A DNA stretch of 35,004 nt, taken from Candidatus Gastranaerophilales bacterium (GTDB lineage: Bacteria > Cyanobacteriota > Vampirovibrionia > Gastranaerophilales > Gastranaerophilaceae). The stretch lies in contig CALUPN010000013.1 in the NCBI GenBank assembly GCA_944322625.1, positions 1-35,004 of the forward strand. The letters are read 5' to 3'. The first letter of the stretch is position 1. Each line of letters opens with the position of its first letter. The position numbers were made by a program, and so were the translations under genes. Below are positions 22,760 through 29,541 of the stretch, in pieces. Under the pieces are notes generated by a model. It saw only the letters and a list, made by a program, of their open reading frames with translations. It was not told where the DNA came from and ran no database searches.

Positions 22760-24154
22760 ATGACTTCATCTTATACAAAAAAGAAAAATATGAACGCTGA
22801 AGAATTATCAAACCTGATGCCTCAAAATATTGATGCGGAAGAAGCCATCTTAGGTGCAATTTTGGTCAATCCCAATTGTATGAATAAAATTGTTGAATAC
22901 ATAAAACCGGATTCTTTCTATAAGCCGGCTCATAGATACGTGTATGAAGCTATGCTTGAGCTTTATAACGGCAAAGATACAATTGATATTGTTACTGTTT
23001 CAGATGTTCTTAATATAAATCAGAAACTTGAACTTGTGGGCGGACGTGCTTTTATTAACGACTTAAGCTATAAAACAATTACAACCACAAACGTTGAATA
23101 TTATGCAAAAATTATTCAAGAAAAAGCCATTAAGCGTTCACTCATAAGCGCAGGTTCCGATATTGTTTCAGCCGGCTATGACCTTAATCCGGTAGAAGAA
23201 TCCCTTGAACAGGCTGAAAAATTAATCTTTGATATAGCATCCCAAAAAGCTTCCAGCTCTCTGTCTCCGATAAGAAATCTGGTATATGATACGTATTCGG
23301 AATTGGAAGAAAGGGCCAATAATAAAGGAAAGTTGACCGGGGTTCCAACGGGGTTCTATGATTTGGATACTCTGACTAACGGACTTCAGAAATCGGATTT
23401 GATAATTCTTGCAGCCCGTCCTGCAATGGGTAAAACTGCGTTTGCACTAAACATAGTTCAAAACGTAGCTTTGAGGGCTAATACTCCGGTTGCGGTATTT
23501 TCTTTAGAAATGTCAAAAAAACAGCTTGTTCAGCGTCTTCTGGCTTCCGAAGCAGAGGTTGAAGCGCAAAGGTTAAAAACAGGTAGTCTAAACGCAAAAG
23601 ACTGGGACAAACTGGCTCAGGCTTCGAACAATATTTCAGAAGCCCCTATATATATTGATGATACGGCAGGCTGTACAATTACGGATTTAAGAGCTAAATG
23701 CAGACGTCTTGCCATGTCGGAAAAAAATCTCGGCTTAATTGTAATCGACTATCTGCAATTAATAGAAGGAACCGGAAGAGAAGACAGGATGCAGCAGATT
23801 TCAAGTATCTCGAGAGGTTTAAAAATCTTAGCAAAAGAATTAGATGTTCCGATAATTGCATTGTCACAGCTATCCCGTGCCGTAGAATCGAGAAACGACA
23901 AACGTCCGATGCTTTCTGATTTAAGAGAGTCCGGTTCTATTGAACAGGATGCTGATATTGTAATGTTTATATATAGAGAAGATTATTACAAAAACGCAAA
24001 TGAGGACGAGGAAGCGGCTGAAAAAGCTGCAAATAAAGGTACCGCTACAATAATTGTTGCAAAACACAGAAACGGACCTGTAGATGATGTTCATCTACTC
24101 TTTCAGAACAGTATTACTAAATTTAAAAACCAAATTAAAACAGACGTATTTTAG
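22760..24154 (+). CDS. dnaB: Replicative DNA helicase DnaB
   Basis: DnaB is the hexameric 5'-3' helicase at the replication fork. The 464-residue protein has the DnaB N-terminal domain (PQNIDAEEAILGAILVNPNCMNKIVEYIKPDSFYKPAHRYVYEAM) and a RecA-like C-terminal domain with Walker A ARPAMGKTAFALN (GKT at 224-226), Walker B LIVIDYLQLI, and the SQLSRAVESRNDKRPMLSDLRESGSIEQDADIVMFIYR block. No intein interrupts these motifs, although inteins are common in this family. AAAGGAG precedes the ATG. It is co-directional with proS. Confidence 0.97.
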   Translation: MTSSYTKKKNMNAEELSNLMPQNIDAEEAILGAILVNPNCMNKIVEYIKPDSFYKPAHRYVYEAMLELYNGKDTIDIVTVSDVLNINQKLELVGGRAFINDLSYKTITTTNVEYYAKIIQEKAIKRSLISAGSDIVSAGYDLNPVEESLEQAEKLIFDIASQKASSSLSPIRNLVYDTYSELEERANNKGKLTGVPTGFYDLDTLTNGLQKSDLIILAARPAMGKTAFALNIVQNVALRANTPVAVFSLEMSKKQLVQRLLASEAEVEAQRLKTGSLNAKDWDKLAQASNNISEAPIYIDDTAGCTITDLRAKCRRLAMSEKNLGLIVIDYLQLIEGTGREDRMQQISSISRGLKILAKELDVPIIALSQLSRAVESRNDKRPMLSDLRESGSIEQDADIVMFIYREDYYKNANEDEEAAEKAANKGTATIIVAKHRNGPVDDVHLLFQNSITKFKNQIKTDVF

Positions 24155-24177
24155 TTTAGGAGTTTATAAGAAAACTA

Positions 24178-24717
24178 TTGTCATATTTATCAATAATACT
24201 ACTTGCTATAGCTTTATCAATTGATGCGTGTGTTGTGTCTTTTTCGTACGGACTTGTTTATAACGAAAACAGGATTAAAAATTCTTTTTTATTAGCCTTC
24301 TGTACAGGCCTGTTTCAGGGCATAATGCCTTGTCTGGGATATTTTCTTACCGGATTTGTAAAAGAATGTATCGAACCTTATTCTAAATTTATAGTATTTG
24401 TTATTTTTGTATATCTTGGAGTTAAGTTTATCAAAGAAGCTTTTGAAACAGAAAAAGAAAAACAATTATGCATTGATTTTAAAAGCCTGTTATTGATTGG
24501 TACAGCAACAAGTATTGATGCATTTTCCGCCGGAATTTCACTTTCTCTTTTCGGAAATAAAATTTTTAAGCCGGCGGTATTAATTGCTTTGGTTACTTTT
24601 GTAAATTCGCTTCTCGGATTTGCAACAGGAGGTAAATTAAAGTATATGCCGGTTAGAAATCTGGAAATTTCTGCAGGATTATTATTAATTTTTCTGGGAA
24701 TAAAAGCCTTATTTTAA
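24178..24717 (+). CDS. mntP: MntP-type manganese efflux protein
   Basis: The 179-residue protein has six hydrophobic segments and two internally repeated SIDA motifs (LSIDACVVSFSYG near the start, TSIDAFSAGISLS in the second half). These are the signature of the MntP family, which exports Mn2+ across the inner membrane. No ATG is available at the expected N-terminus. TTG at 24178 fits the family start (MSYLSIILLAIALSIDA), but the TAGGAG site ends 15 bases before it, unusually far. An ATA at 24166, in frame, is 3 bases from that site. The gene follows dnaB by 23 bases and ends one base from the convergent MalG-like gene. Confidence 0.85.
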   Translation: MSYLSIILLAIALSIDACVVSFSYGLVYNENRIKNSFLLAFCTGLFQGIMPCLGYFLTGFVKECIEPYSKFIVFVIFVYLGVKFIKEAFETEKEKQLCIDFKSLLLIGTATSIDAFSAGISLSLFGNKIFKPAVLIALVTFVNSLLGFATGGKLKYMPVRNLEISAGLLLIFLGIKALF

Positions 24718-24718
24718 T

Positions 24719-25525
24719 CTATTCTTTAATGGCGCCGTCCAGGGGATTATTAATCAAATATTTTTTACCGAAAATAAAAACACATATAACCGGAATTGAA
24801 CAAATACACGCACCGGCCATTAATTCTCCCCAGAGAGTTAATTCCCTGAAAGAGCCTTTAAATATGGCAAGCCCTACGGCCAGCGTACGCATATTTTCCG
24901 TGTTTGTTACAATAAGCGGCCACATGAAACTATTCCAGGTTGTGACAAACGTAAATATTGCTAAAGTCGCAACAGCCGGCAACGCACAGGGAAATACTAC
25001 TTTAAAAAATGTTTGTAAAGAATTACAACCATCTATTTTTGAAGCATCTTCAAGTTCGGTTGAAAATCCCAAAAAATATTGCCGCATCATAAAAACTCCA
25101 AAACCTCCGAAAATTCCGGGAACAATTAATGCCTGATATGTGTTTACCCAACCGAATTTGCACATTAACCAAAATAAAGGAACAATATTTACTTGCGGCG
25201 GAACCATCATTGTTAAAATTATTATAAAAAACAGAATATCTTTTCCCTTAAATTTAAATCTTGCGAAACCATAACCGGCAAATGCAGATATTAACACTTG
25301 TCCTGCTGTTGTAAAGACTGCTGTAATAATACTGTTAAGAAAATATTTTATAACCGGAATGGAATTAAATACATTTCCGTAGGACAAAAATGTCAAATTT
25401 ATATTTTTGTAGTTTATAAGTAATTGTTCTTCACCGCTGAGTGAAATTAAAAGCATAACCAAAAACGGTACGAGCATTGATACAGCGGTAAGAATTAATA
25501 TGAAATACAGAAAAATTTTTTTCAT
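24719..25525 (-). CDS. Sugar-type ABC transporter permease, MalG/UgpE-like
   Basis: The 268-residue protein has six predicted membrane segments and the EAA-type loop EDASKIDGCNSLQTFFKVVFPCALP, matching the second permease of CUT1 importers. The initial segment (IFLYFILILTAVSMLVPFLVMLLISLS) and the NSIITAVFTTAGQVLISAFAGYGFARFKFKG block are typical. It is most likely the partner of the MalF-like permease at 20.0-20.9 kb, although proS, dnaB and mntP separate them. No ATPase or solute-binding protein is present. No Shine-Dalgarno precedes the ATG; TATAAA ends 8 bases upstream. Confidence 0.92.
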   Translation of the reverse strand: MKKIFLYFILILTAVSMLVPFLVMLLISLSGEEQLLINYKNINLTFLSYGNVFNSIPVIKYFLNSIITAVFTTAGQVLISAFAGYGFARFKFKGKDILFFIIILTMMVPPQVNIVPLFWLMCKFGWVNTYQALIVPGIFGGFGVFMMRQYFLGFSTELEDASKIDGCNSLQTFFKVVFPCALPAVATLAIFTFVTTWNSFMWPLIVTNTENMRTLAVGLAIFKGSFRELTLWGELMAGACICSIPVICVFIFGKKYLINNPLDGAIKE

Positions 25526-25533
25526 AGGATAAT

Positions 25534-25539
25534 TTTATA
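25534..25539 (-). promoter_or_regulatory. -10 box of the MalG-like permease, predicted leaderless start
   Basis: TGTTATAAA on the minus strand (TATAAA at 25539-25534), then 8 bases to the ATG at 25525, without a ribosome binding site. Confidence 0.45.
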
Positions 25540-25645
25540 ACATATCAATAATAAAAAAAATATCAATTATGTTTTTTAATAAATGAATTTTGTAAATTTT
25601 TATGAAAATCGTATATACTTTTCTTCTCTTTTTTTTAACATATGT

Positions 25646-25651
25646 TACAAT
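25646..25651 (+). promoter_or_regulatory. Candidate -10 of the small-protein/acyltransferase/peptidase cluster
   Basis: TGTTACAAT (extended -10, TACAAT at 25646-25651) lies 12 bases before the ATG at 25664. No good -35 is visible. The resulting leader would be only about 6 bases. Confidence 0.35.
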
Positions 25652-25663
25652 CTTACTTGGATT

Positions 25664-25909
25664 ATGAAGATAAATACAACGGACAAGATACCATTTAATG
25701 CAAGAATTTGTTTTAATTACAAAGTACAAAACACGGCTTTACCGCACAAACCGCAGGGGTTTTGCAAACATAGCTCCATAAAAAGGGCATGCGGATTAAT
25801 GCTTATATTGCCGCTTGTTTTAACTAAATTCAACAGATTTATAAATAAACTGCCTGCAATATTATCAAGAATATTAACAATAAAAAACAGTATAAAGTTA
25901 CCATCCTAA
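25664..25909 (+). CDS. Small basic hypothetical protein, 81 residues
   Basis: I recognise no family. The first residues (MKINTTDKIPFNARIC) resemble the N-terminal motif of other small proteins in the window. A hydrophobic stretch (CGLMLILPLVLTKF, about residues 43-56) could touch a membrane. It is very Lys/Arg-rich with no acidic cluster. The ribosome binding site is poor (CTTGGA). An upstream in-frame ATG at 25583 would extend it, but the TACAAT -10 candidate lies in between and the shorter start fits the shared motif. It is followed after 20 bases by the Cys-rich gene. Coding status is plausible, not certain. Confidence 0.45.
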   Translation: MKINTTDKIPFNARICFNYKVQNTALPHKPQGFCKHSSIKRACGLMLILPLVLTKFNRFINKLPAILSRILTIKNSIKLPS

Positions 25910-25929
25910 AAATCGAAAGGGGAATTTGT

Positions 25930-26199
25930 ATGAAAATTAGTGCTATTAGTGTTACAACATTTACGGGTAAATCTCAGATTGCTAAGAAAACAGCTGCCGG
26001 TTTGATGTCAGCTGTCGGGGCCGGTCTGGCTGCCGATACTTTTGTAAAAGGTTTGTCAAAACCTGATAAAGACATTGAAGAAAATATTATCAGAGGTAAT
26101 GATGAAGGCGCCAATCCTTGTGATGAATGCTGCGATGAATTGTTTAATGTTCCGGAAAATCAGCGTGAACGGTCAAATTGTGATTGTAATTGTGACTAA
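25930..26199 (+). CDS. Small protein with Cys-rich C-terminus, 89 residues
   Basis: No family recognised. The product has three parts: an N-terminal motif MKISAISVTTFTGKSQ, a Gly/Ala-rich hydrophobic helix (AAGLMSAVGAGLAADTFVKGL, about residues 22-42), and an acidic tail in which six cysteines (64, 67, 68, 84, 86, 88) fall within the last 26 residues, ending NCDCNCD. The tail suggests metal binding, disulfide pairing or a modifiable peptide. AAAGGGG is a good ribosome binding site. The acyltransferase gene starts 9 bases after its stop codon, so they are co-transcribed. Confidence 0.75.
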   Translation: MKISAISVTTFTGKSQIAKKTAAGLMSAVGAGLAADTFVKGLSKPDKDIEENIIRGNDEGANPCDECCDELFNVPENQRERSNCDCNCD

Positions 26200-26207
26200 G
26201 AGTAATT

Positions 26208-27161
26208 ATGATTATACATTCAGTTTCAAATATTAATAATACCATATATAGAAGAGGGCAAAGCTTTAGAGCTTCTGCCCTTTTGTCCGGTGATGATGAA
26301 AAGTATAAGAATATTGATGTAAATTCTGCGGATTATATTAAATATATCTATAAACTTTCTAAAAAAATGTGTCCGCAGACTTATGAAATTAATGTTGAAA
26401 CCGGAGCTTTGCAAAACATTGTAAAAAGCAAAGAACCTGCAGTTTTTATAATGAACCATACCAAAGCACAATCTAAAGATATAGATGCGGCCGTTTTTTT
26501 TAATACATTGCTTTATAGAGAATTTATTTATCAGGGAATGGGAGAAAATTGTCTCAGAAGCAAAATTTTGACAGGAAAAGGTTTTTTAAAAAAGCTTAAA
26601 GACGGCGGCAAAAAATTGCAATGGATGGGAGCCGTTCCCGTCGGTTCCTCCATAAACGAGGCCGGAAAAAAAGAAAATGCAAAAATGTTAAAAGAACTTA
26701 TTTATGATTTTACACAGGATAAAATTAATATATTTTTATTTCCTGAAGGTGCCTTAGCAGCTCTTACATTTTTACCGGATAATTTTAAATTTCAACCGGG
26801 AGCTTCTTACATTGTAAAAAAGGTTCTTGAAAATAAACCGCAAGTTAAAGTTATACCACTGGCTTTTGCTCATAATAAAGAAATTTCTTCTGTTCATATA
26901 GGTGAGCCCGTATACTTTAGTAATGCAGATGCCGGATTTGCAGTAACAAAAGGAAATGCCGAGTCAAAATGGTTTGATAAAACATTGGCAAAATTTTTTG
27001 CAGGCGCAGGTAAAGCCATCATCACGGAAAACGGACGCCCCGTCGGGCCTGATAATATTATTCCGTTTATCTCAGGAATTTTAATGAAAAATTTAAAATG
27101 CTGCATAAAAGAAGCAAAACAGGATTTAAAAATTTCAAAACCTAAGGTATATATAGTATGA
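26208..27161 (+). CDS. PlsC-like acyltransferase family protein
   Basis: The 317-residue protein has the blocks of the glycerolphosphate acyltransferase superfamily: VFIMNHTKAQSKDIDA (His84 with Asp91/Asp93; the usual NHxxxxD spacing is altered), the substrate block IFLFPEGALAALTFL (FPEG at 178-181, normally FPEGTRS) followed by FKFQPGASYIVKK, and VKVIPLAF. It should transfer an acyl group to a glycerophosphate-like or other hydroxyl acceptor at the membrane, but the stretched His-Asp spacing and the Ala in place of Thr after FPEG leave activity open. Residues 1-25 (ending RRGQSFRASA) carry the N-terminal motif. The ribosome binding site is weak (AAGAG). It overlaps the next gene by 4 bases (ATGA). 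Confidence 0.72.
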   Translation: MIIHSVSNINNTIYRRGQSFRASALLSGDDEKYKNIDVNSADYIKYIYKLSKKMCPQTYEINVETGALQNIVKSKEPAVFIMNHTKAQSKDIDAAVFFNTLLYREFIYQGMGENCLRSKILTGKGFLKKLKDGGKKLQWMGAVPVGSSINEAGKKENAKMLKELIYDFTQDKINIFLFPEGALAALTFLPDNFKFQPGASYIVKKVLENKPQVKVIPLAFAHNKEISSVHIGEPVYFSNADAGFAVTKGNAESKWFDKTLAKFFAGAGKAIITENGRPVGPDNIIPFISGILMKNLKCCIKEAKQDLKISKPKVYIV

Positions 27162-27664
27162 TAAATGTTCCTGCAATACGATACAAATTTGAATATGGTT
27201 TACTTAAGTTTTTGAATATGCGAAATTCAAAAGTAAAAAATTATCAGAAAGAAGGTTTGAAACTTTTGGAGGGAAAGGTTACGAAATTGCCTTCAGAGAT
27301 GGTTTTTAGACCGAAATTTATAAAACAATCCAGTTGTGTCAAAGTTTTTGATAAAATTTACCTTTTCATATCTAAATCAAATTTGTATAAACCGAAAAAT
27401 GAAAAATTTGATGCATTGTTTCATGAAGTTGGGCATTGGCTGCACTTTCAAGATTTACCACCGCTAAGCGTGAGTAAAAGTATATGGGAAAAAGCAGATT
27501 TAGAAAAAATCAAAAATGATGTTTCGCAATATGCGGTTAAAACTTCTGACGGACGGGAATTTGTTGCAGAAGTATTTAAAGGTTTGATAAAAGGCAAAAA
27601 ATTTGATGATTATATTCTGTCTCTTTATAAAAAGTTAAAAGGACCCGAAATAAAAACAAAATAA
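27158..27664 (+). CDS. Putative zinc metallopeptidase with HExxH motif, 168 residues
   Basis: The sequence FHEVGHWLHFQ gives HExxH at residues 89-93 (His89, Glu90, His93). A downstream DGREFVAEVF supplies a probable third ligand (Glu138), the pattern of gluzincin-type enzymes such as the lethal-factor/Pro-Pro-endopeptidase-like group. A conserved-looking SQYAVKTS precedes it, as in those proteins. There is no signal peptide, so the target is cytoplasmic unless exported otherwise. It overlaps the acyltransferase gene by 4 bases, so translation is coupled. The terminator begins within its stop codon. Peptidase assignment is from motifs only; the substrate is unknown, the Cys-rich protein upstream being one candidate. 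Confidence 0.72.
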   Translation: MINVPAIRYKFEYGLLKFLNMRNSKVKNYQKEGLKLLEGKVTKLPSEMVFRPKFIKQSSCVKVFDKIYLFISKSNLYKPKNEKFDALFHEVGHWLHFQDLPPLSVSKSIWEKADLEKIKNDVSQYAVKTSDGREFVAEVFKGLIKGKKFDDYILSLYKKLKGPEIKTK

Positions 27665-27686
27665 AAGAAGCCTTAAGGCTTCTTTT
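27663..27686. terminator. Bidirectional terminator shared by the metallopeptidase gene and tRNA-Pro
   Basis: A perfect 10-bp stem (AAAAGAAGCC / GGCTTCTTTT) with a TTAA loop and A/T runs on both sides. It serves the plus-strand peptidase gene, whose stop codon it overlaps, and the minus-strand tRNA ending at 27694. Confidence 0.9.
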
Positions 27687-27693
27687 ATTTAAA

Positions 27694-27770
27694 TGGTCGG
27701 GATGACACGATTCGAACGTGCGACCCCTTCGTCCCAAGCGAAGTGCGCTACCAAGCTGCGCTACATCCCG
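27694..27770 (-). tRNA. tRNA-Pro (anticodon UGG)
   Basis: The minus strand folds into a 77-base cloverleaf with encoded CCA. The acceptor stem is CGGGATG/CATCCCG, the D-arm is GCGCAGCTTGGTAGCGC, the anticodon stem CTTCG/CGAAG encloses the loop CTTGGGA (anticodon TGG), and the T-arm contains GTTCGAATC. The UGG tRNA can read all four proline codons when its wobble base is modified. Confidence 0.97.
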
Positions 27771-27804
27771 ATATTTATTTTTCAATGCGCAAACGCGCAG
27801 CACA

Positions 27805-27833
27805 ATATTAACCTAAACAAACTTTTAAATCAA
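27805..27833 (-). promoter_or_regulatory. Promoter of tRNA-Pro
   Basis: On the minus strand TTGATT (27833-27828), 17 bases, TAATAT (27810-27805). The 5' leader contains a small hairpin, TGCGC-GTTT-GCGCA, that RNase P would remove. Confidence 0.65.
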
Positions 27834-27848
27834 GTCTTAGAATTGTGA

Positions 27849-27854
27849 TATAAT
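27849..27854 (+). promoter_or_regulatory. -10 box of the acetolactate synthase gene, predicted near-leaderless start
   Basis: TGATATAAT (TATAAT at 27849-27854), then 9 bases without a ribosome binding site, then the ATG at 27864. The promoter is back to back with that of tRNA-Pro. Confidence 0.55.
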
Positions 27855-27863
27855 GACTATGCA

Positions 27864-29483
27864 ATGACAAAATTAATGACTAAGAAAAAAATAACAACTT
27901 CGGCGGCAGCACTTGTTAACACGCTTATAAGACTTAATGTTGACAGTATATTCGGTTATCCCGGCGCCTCTGTTTTAAGTATTTATAATGAACTGTCCGA
28001 AACAAAACAAATAAAACATTATCTTGTAAGACACGAACAAGCGGCTGTACATGCAGCGGAAGGCTACGCCAGAGCCAGCGGTAAAACAGGAGTTGTTCTG
28101 GTTACTTCCGGGCCCGGTTTTACTAATACTGTAACCGGTATTGCAAATGCATACGCTGATTCAACGCCGCTTGTTATTCTTGCGGGGCAGGTTACTGAAG
28201 CTAACAAGGAAGGAAAAATTTTTCAAAATGTTAATATTCCTTCCATTGTTCAAACATGCGCAAAAAAAGTTTTTATTATTAATGAAAATGATGATATTGA
28301 AAATATAACGGAAGAGGCTTTTTACACGGCAAATTCCGGCGTTAAAGGGCCTGTTGTAATTGTACTGCCGCGAAATTTGCTTGAAGCGGAATATAAACCT
28401 AAAAGAAAAATTTTTCAATATAACCAAACAGACACTCCCAAACATACACAAAATATTAAACAGCTAAAAGAGCTTATAAATACTGCCGAGAAGCCACTTA
28501 TTTTAATAGGGGGAGGATGTGTAAACGCTGCACATGAAATAAAACAACTTGTAAAAAAATTGCAATGCCCTGTAGTTTCTACTCTTATGGGTATCGGAAT
28601 TTATCCTGCGGAAAATAATTTATATCTCGGAATGATTGGACTTAACGGAATGGAAACTGCAAACTATGCCCTTAATCGCTGCGATCTTTTAATAGCGCTT
28701 GGCGTTTCGTTTTCTGACCGCTCGACTTGCAAAAATAATAATTTTACAAGAAACTTTAAAGTTGTAAATATAAACATTCAAAAATCCGAAAAACAAGTTG
28801 ACTTAGAAATTATAAGCGATGTAAAAGAATTTTTAAACCTCTTTCTGGCAGAACCGGCACCTCTTGTTACAGGTTCCGAGAAATTGTTTGTTGAAGCTGA
28901 TGCTCTTAAAGAGAATTATTATGATTATCAGAATAATTCCGAGACGCTTCATTCATCATATGTTCTGGAAACCTTATCAGAGTTCACAAAGTATTATGAA
29001 CCGGTTGTTGTTACGGATGTCGGGCAACATCAGATGCTTACGGCACAATTTTTTAACTTTAACAAGCCGCGTAAATTTATCACATCCGGAGGTTTGGGTA
29101 CAATGGGATTCGGACTTCCCGCTTCAATAGGTGCACATATTGCAAACCCTGACAATCTCGTTTTGAATATAACGGGTGACGGTTCTTTTCAAATGAATTT
29201 ACAAGAACTTGCAACTTGCAGGGAACATAATATTCCGATAAAAATAATTATTATGAACAACGGTTATCTCGGAATGGTGCGTGAGCTACAGGAAAAAATT
29301 TATAATAAAAGATATCAAGTCGAAATGATTAATCCTGACTTTACTAAAATTGCTGAAGCTTATGATTTATTCGCTATCAGAGTAACTAAAAAAGAAGAGC
29401 TGATTCCTGCCCTTGAACAAGCCGTTAAGCATAACGGGACTGTAATAGTTGATATTGTTATAGATTCTTTTGAAAACATATAA
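27864..29483 (+). CDS. ilvB: Acetolactate synthase large subunit-type ThDP enzyme
   Basis: The 539-residue protein has the three-domain ThDP fold: N-terminal PYR domain with IFGYPGASVLSIYNEL and catalytic Glu58 (RHEQAAVHAAEGYARASGK), a central FAD/nucleotide-binding-like domain, and a C-terminal PP domain with GDGSFQMN (from 438) to MNNGYLGMVRELQ. GYLGMVR favours acetolactate synthase (2 pyruvate to acetolactate + CO2), the first step of branched-chain amino acid synthesis. No regulatory subunit gene (ilvN) or ilvC follows; the gene is single, ending in a strong terminator. A catabolic or other ThDP role remains possible. The start has no Shine-Dalgarno at either ATG (27864 or 27876). Confidence 0.9.
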   Translation: MTKLMTKKKITTSAAALVNTLIRLNVDSIFGYPGASVLSIYNELSETKQIKHYLVRHEQAAVHAAEGYARASGKTGVVLVTSGPGFTNTVTGIANAYADSTPLVILAGQVTEANKEGKIFQNVNIPSIVQTCAKKVFIINENDDIENITEEAFYTANSGVKGPVVIVLPRNLLEAEYKPKRKIFQYNQTDTPKHTQNIKQLKELINTAEKPLILIGGGCVNAAHEIKQLVKKLQCPVVSTLMGIGIYPAENNLYLGMIGLNGMETANYALNRCDLLIALGVSFSDRSTCKNNNFTRNFKVVNINIQKSEKQVDLEIISDVKEFLNLFLAEPAPLVTGSEKLFVEADALKENYYDYQNNSETLHSSYVLETLSEFTKYYEPVVVTDVGQHQMLTAQFFNFNKPRKFITSGGLGTMGFGLPASIGAHIANPDNLVLNITGDGSFQMNLQELATCREHNIPIKIIIMNNGYLGMVRELQEKIYNKRYQVEMINPDFTKIAEAYDLFAIRVTKKEELIPALEQAVKHNGTVIVDIVIDSFENI

Positions 29484-29485
29484 AC

Positions 29486-29523
29486 AAAAAAGTTCCCGAA
29501 ACAGTTTATTCGGGAACTTTTTT
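29486..29523. terminator. Bidirectional terminator between ilvB and yidC
   Basis: A perfect 15-bp stem (AAAAAAGTTCCCGAA / TTCGGGAACTTTTTT) around an 8-base loop, with T runs on both strands. It ends ilvB on the plus strand and yidC on the minus strand. Confidence 0.92.
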
Positions 29524-29541
29524 GCTCTATTCAAGATATTA

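Noticed and set aside
25535..25729. 64-residue minus-strand frame upstream of the MalG-like permease
   Set aside because: It covers the permease promoter region and has no ribosome binding site or recognisable sequence.
27576..27803. 75-residue minus-strand reading frame containing [23 protein letters not shown]
   Set aside because: This is a translation of the tRNA-Pro gene itself (a frequent false protein), continuing through the terminator.
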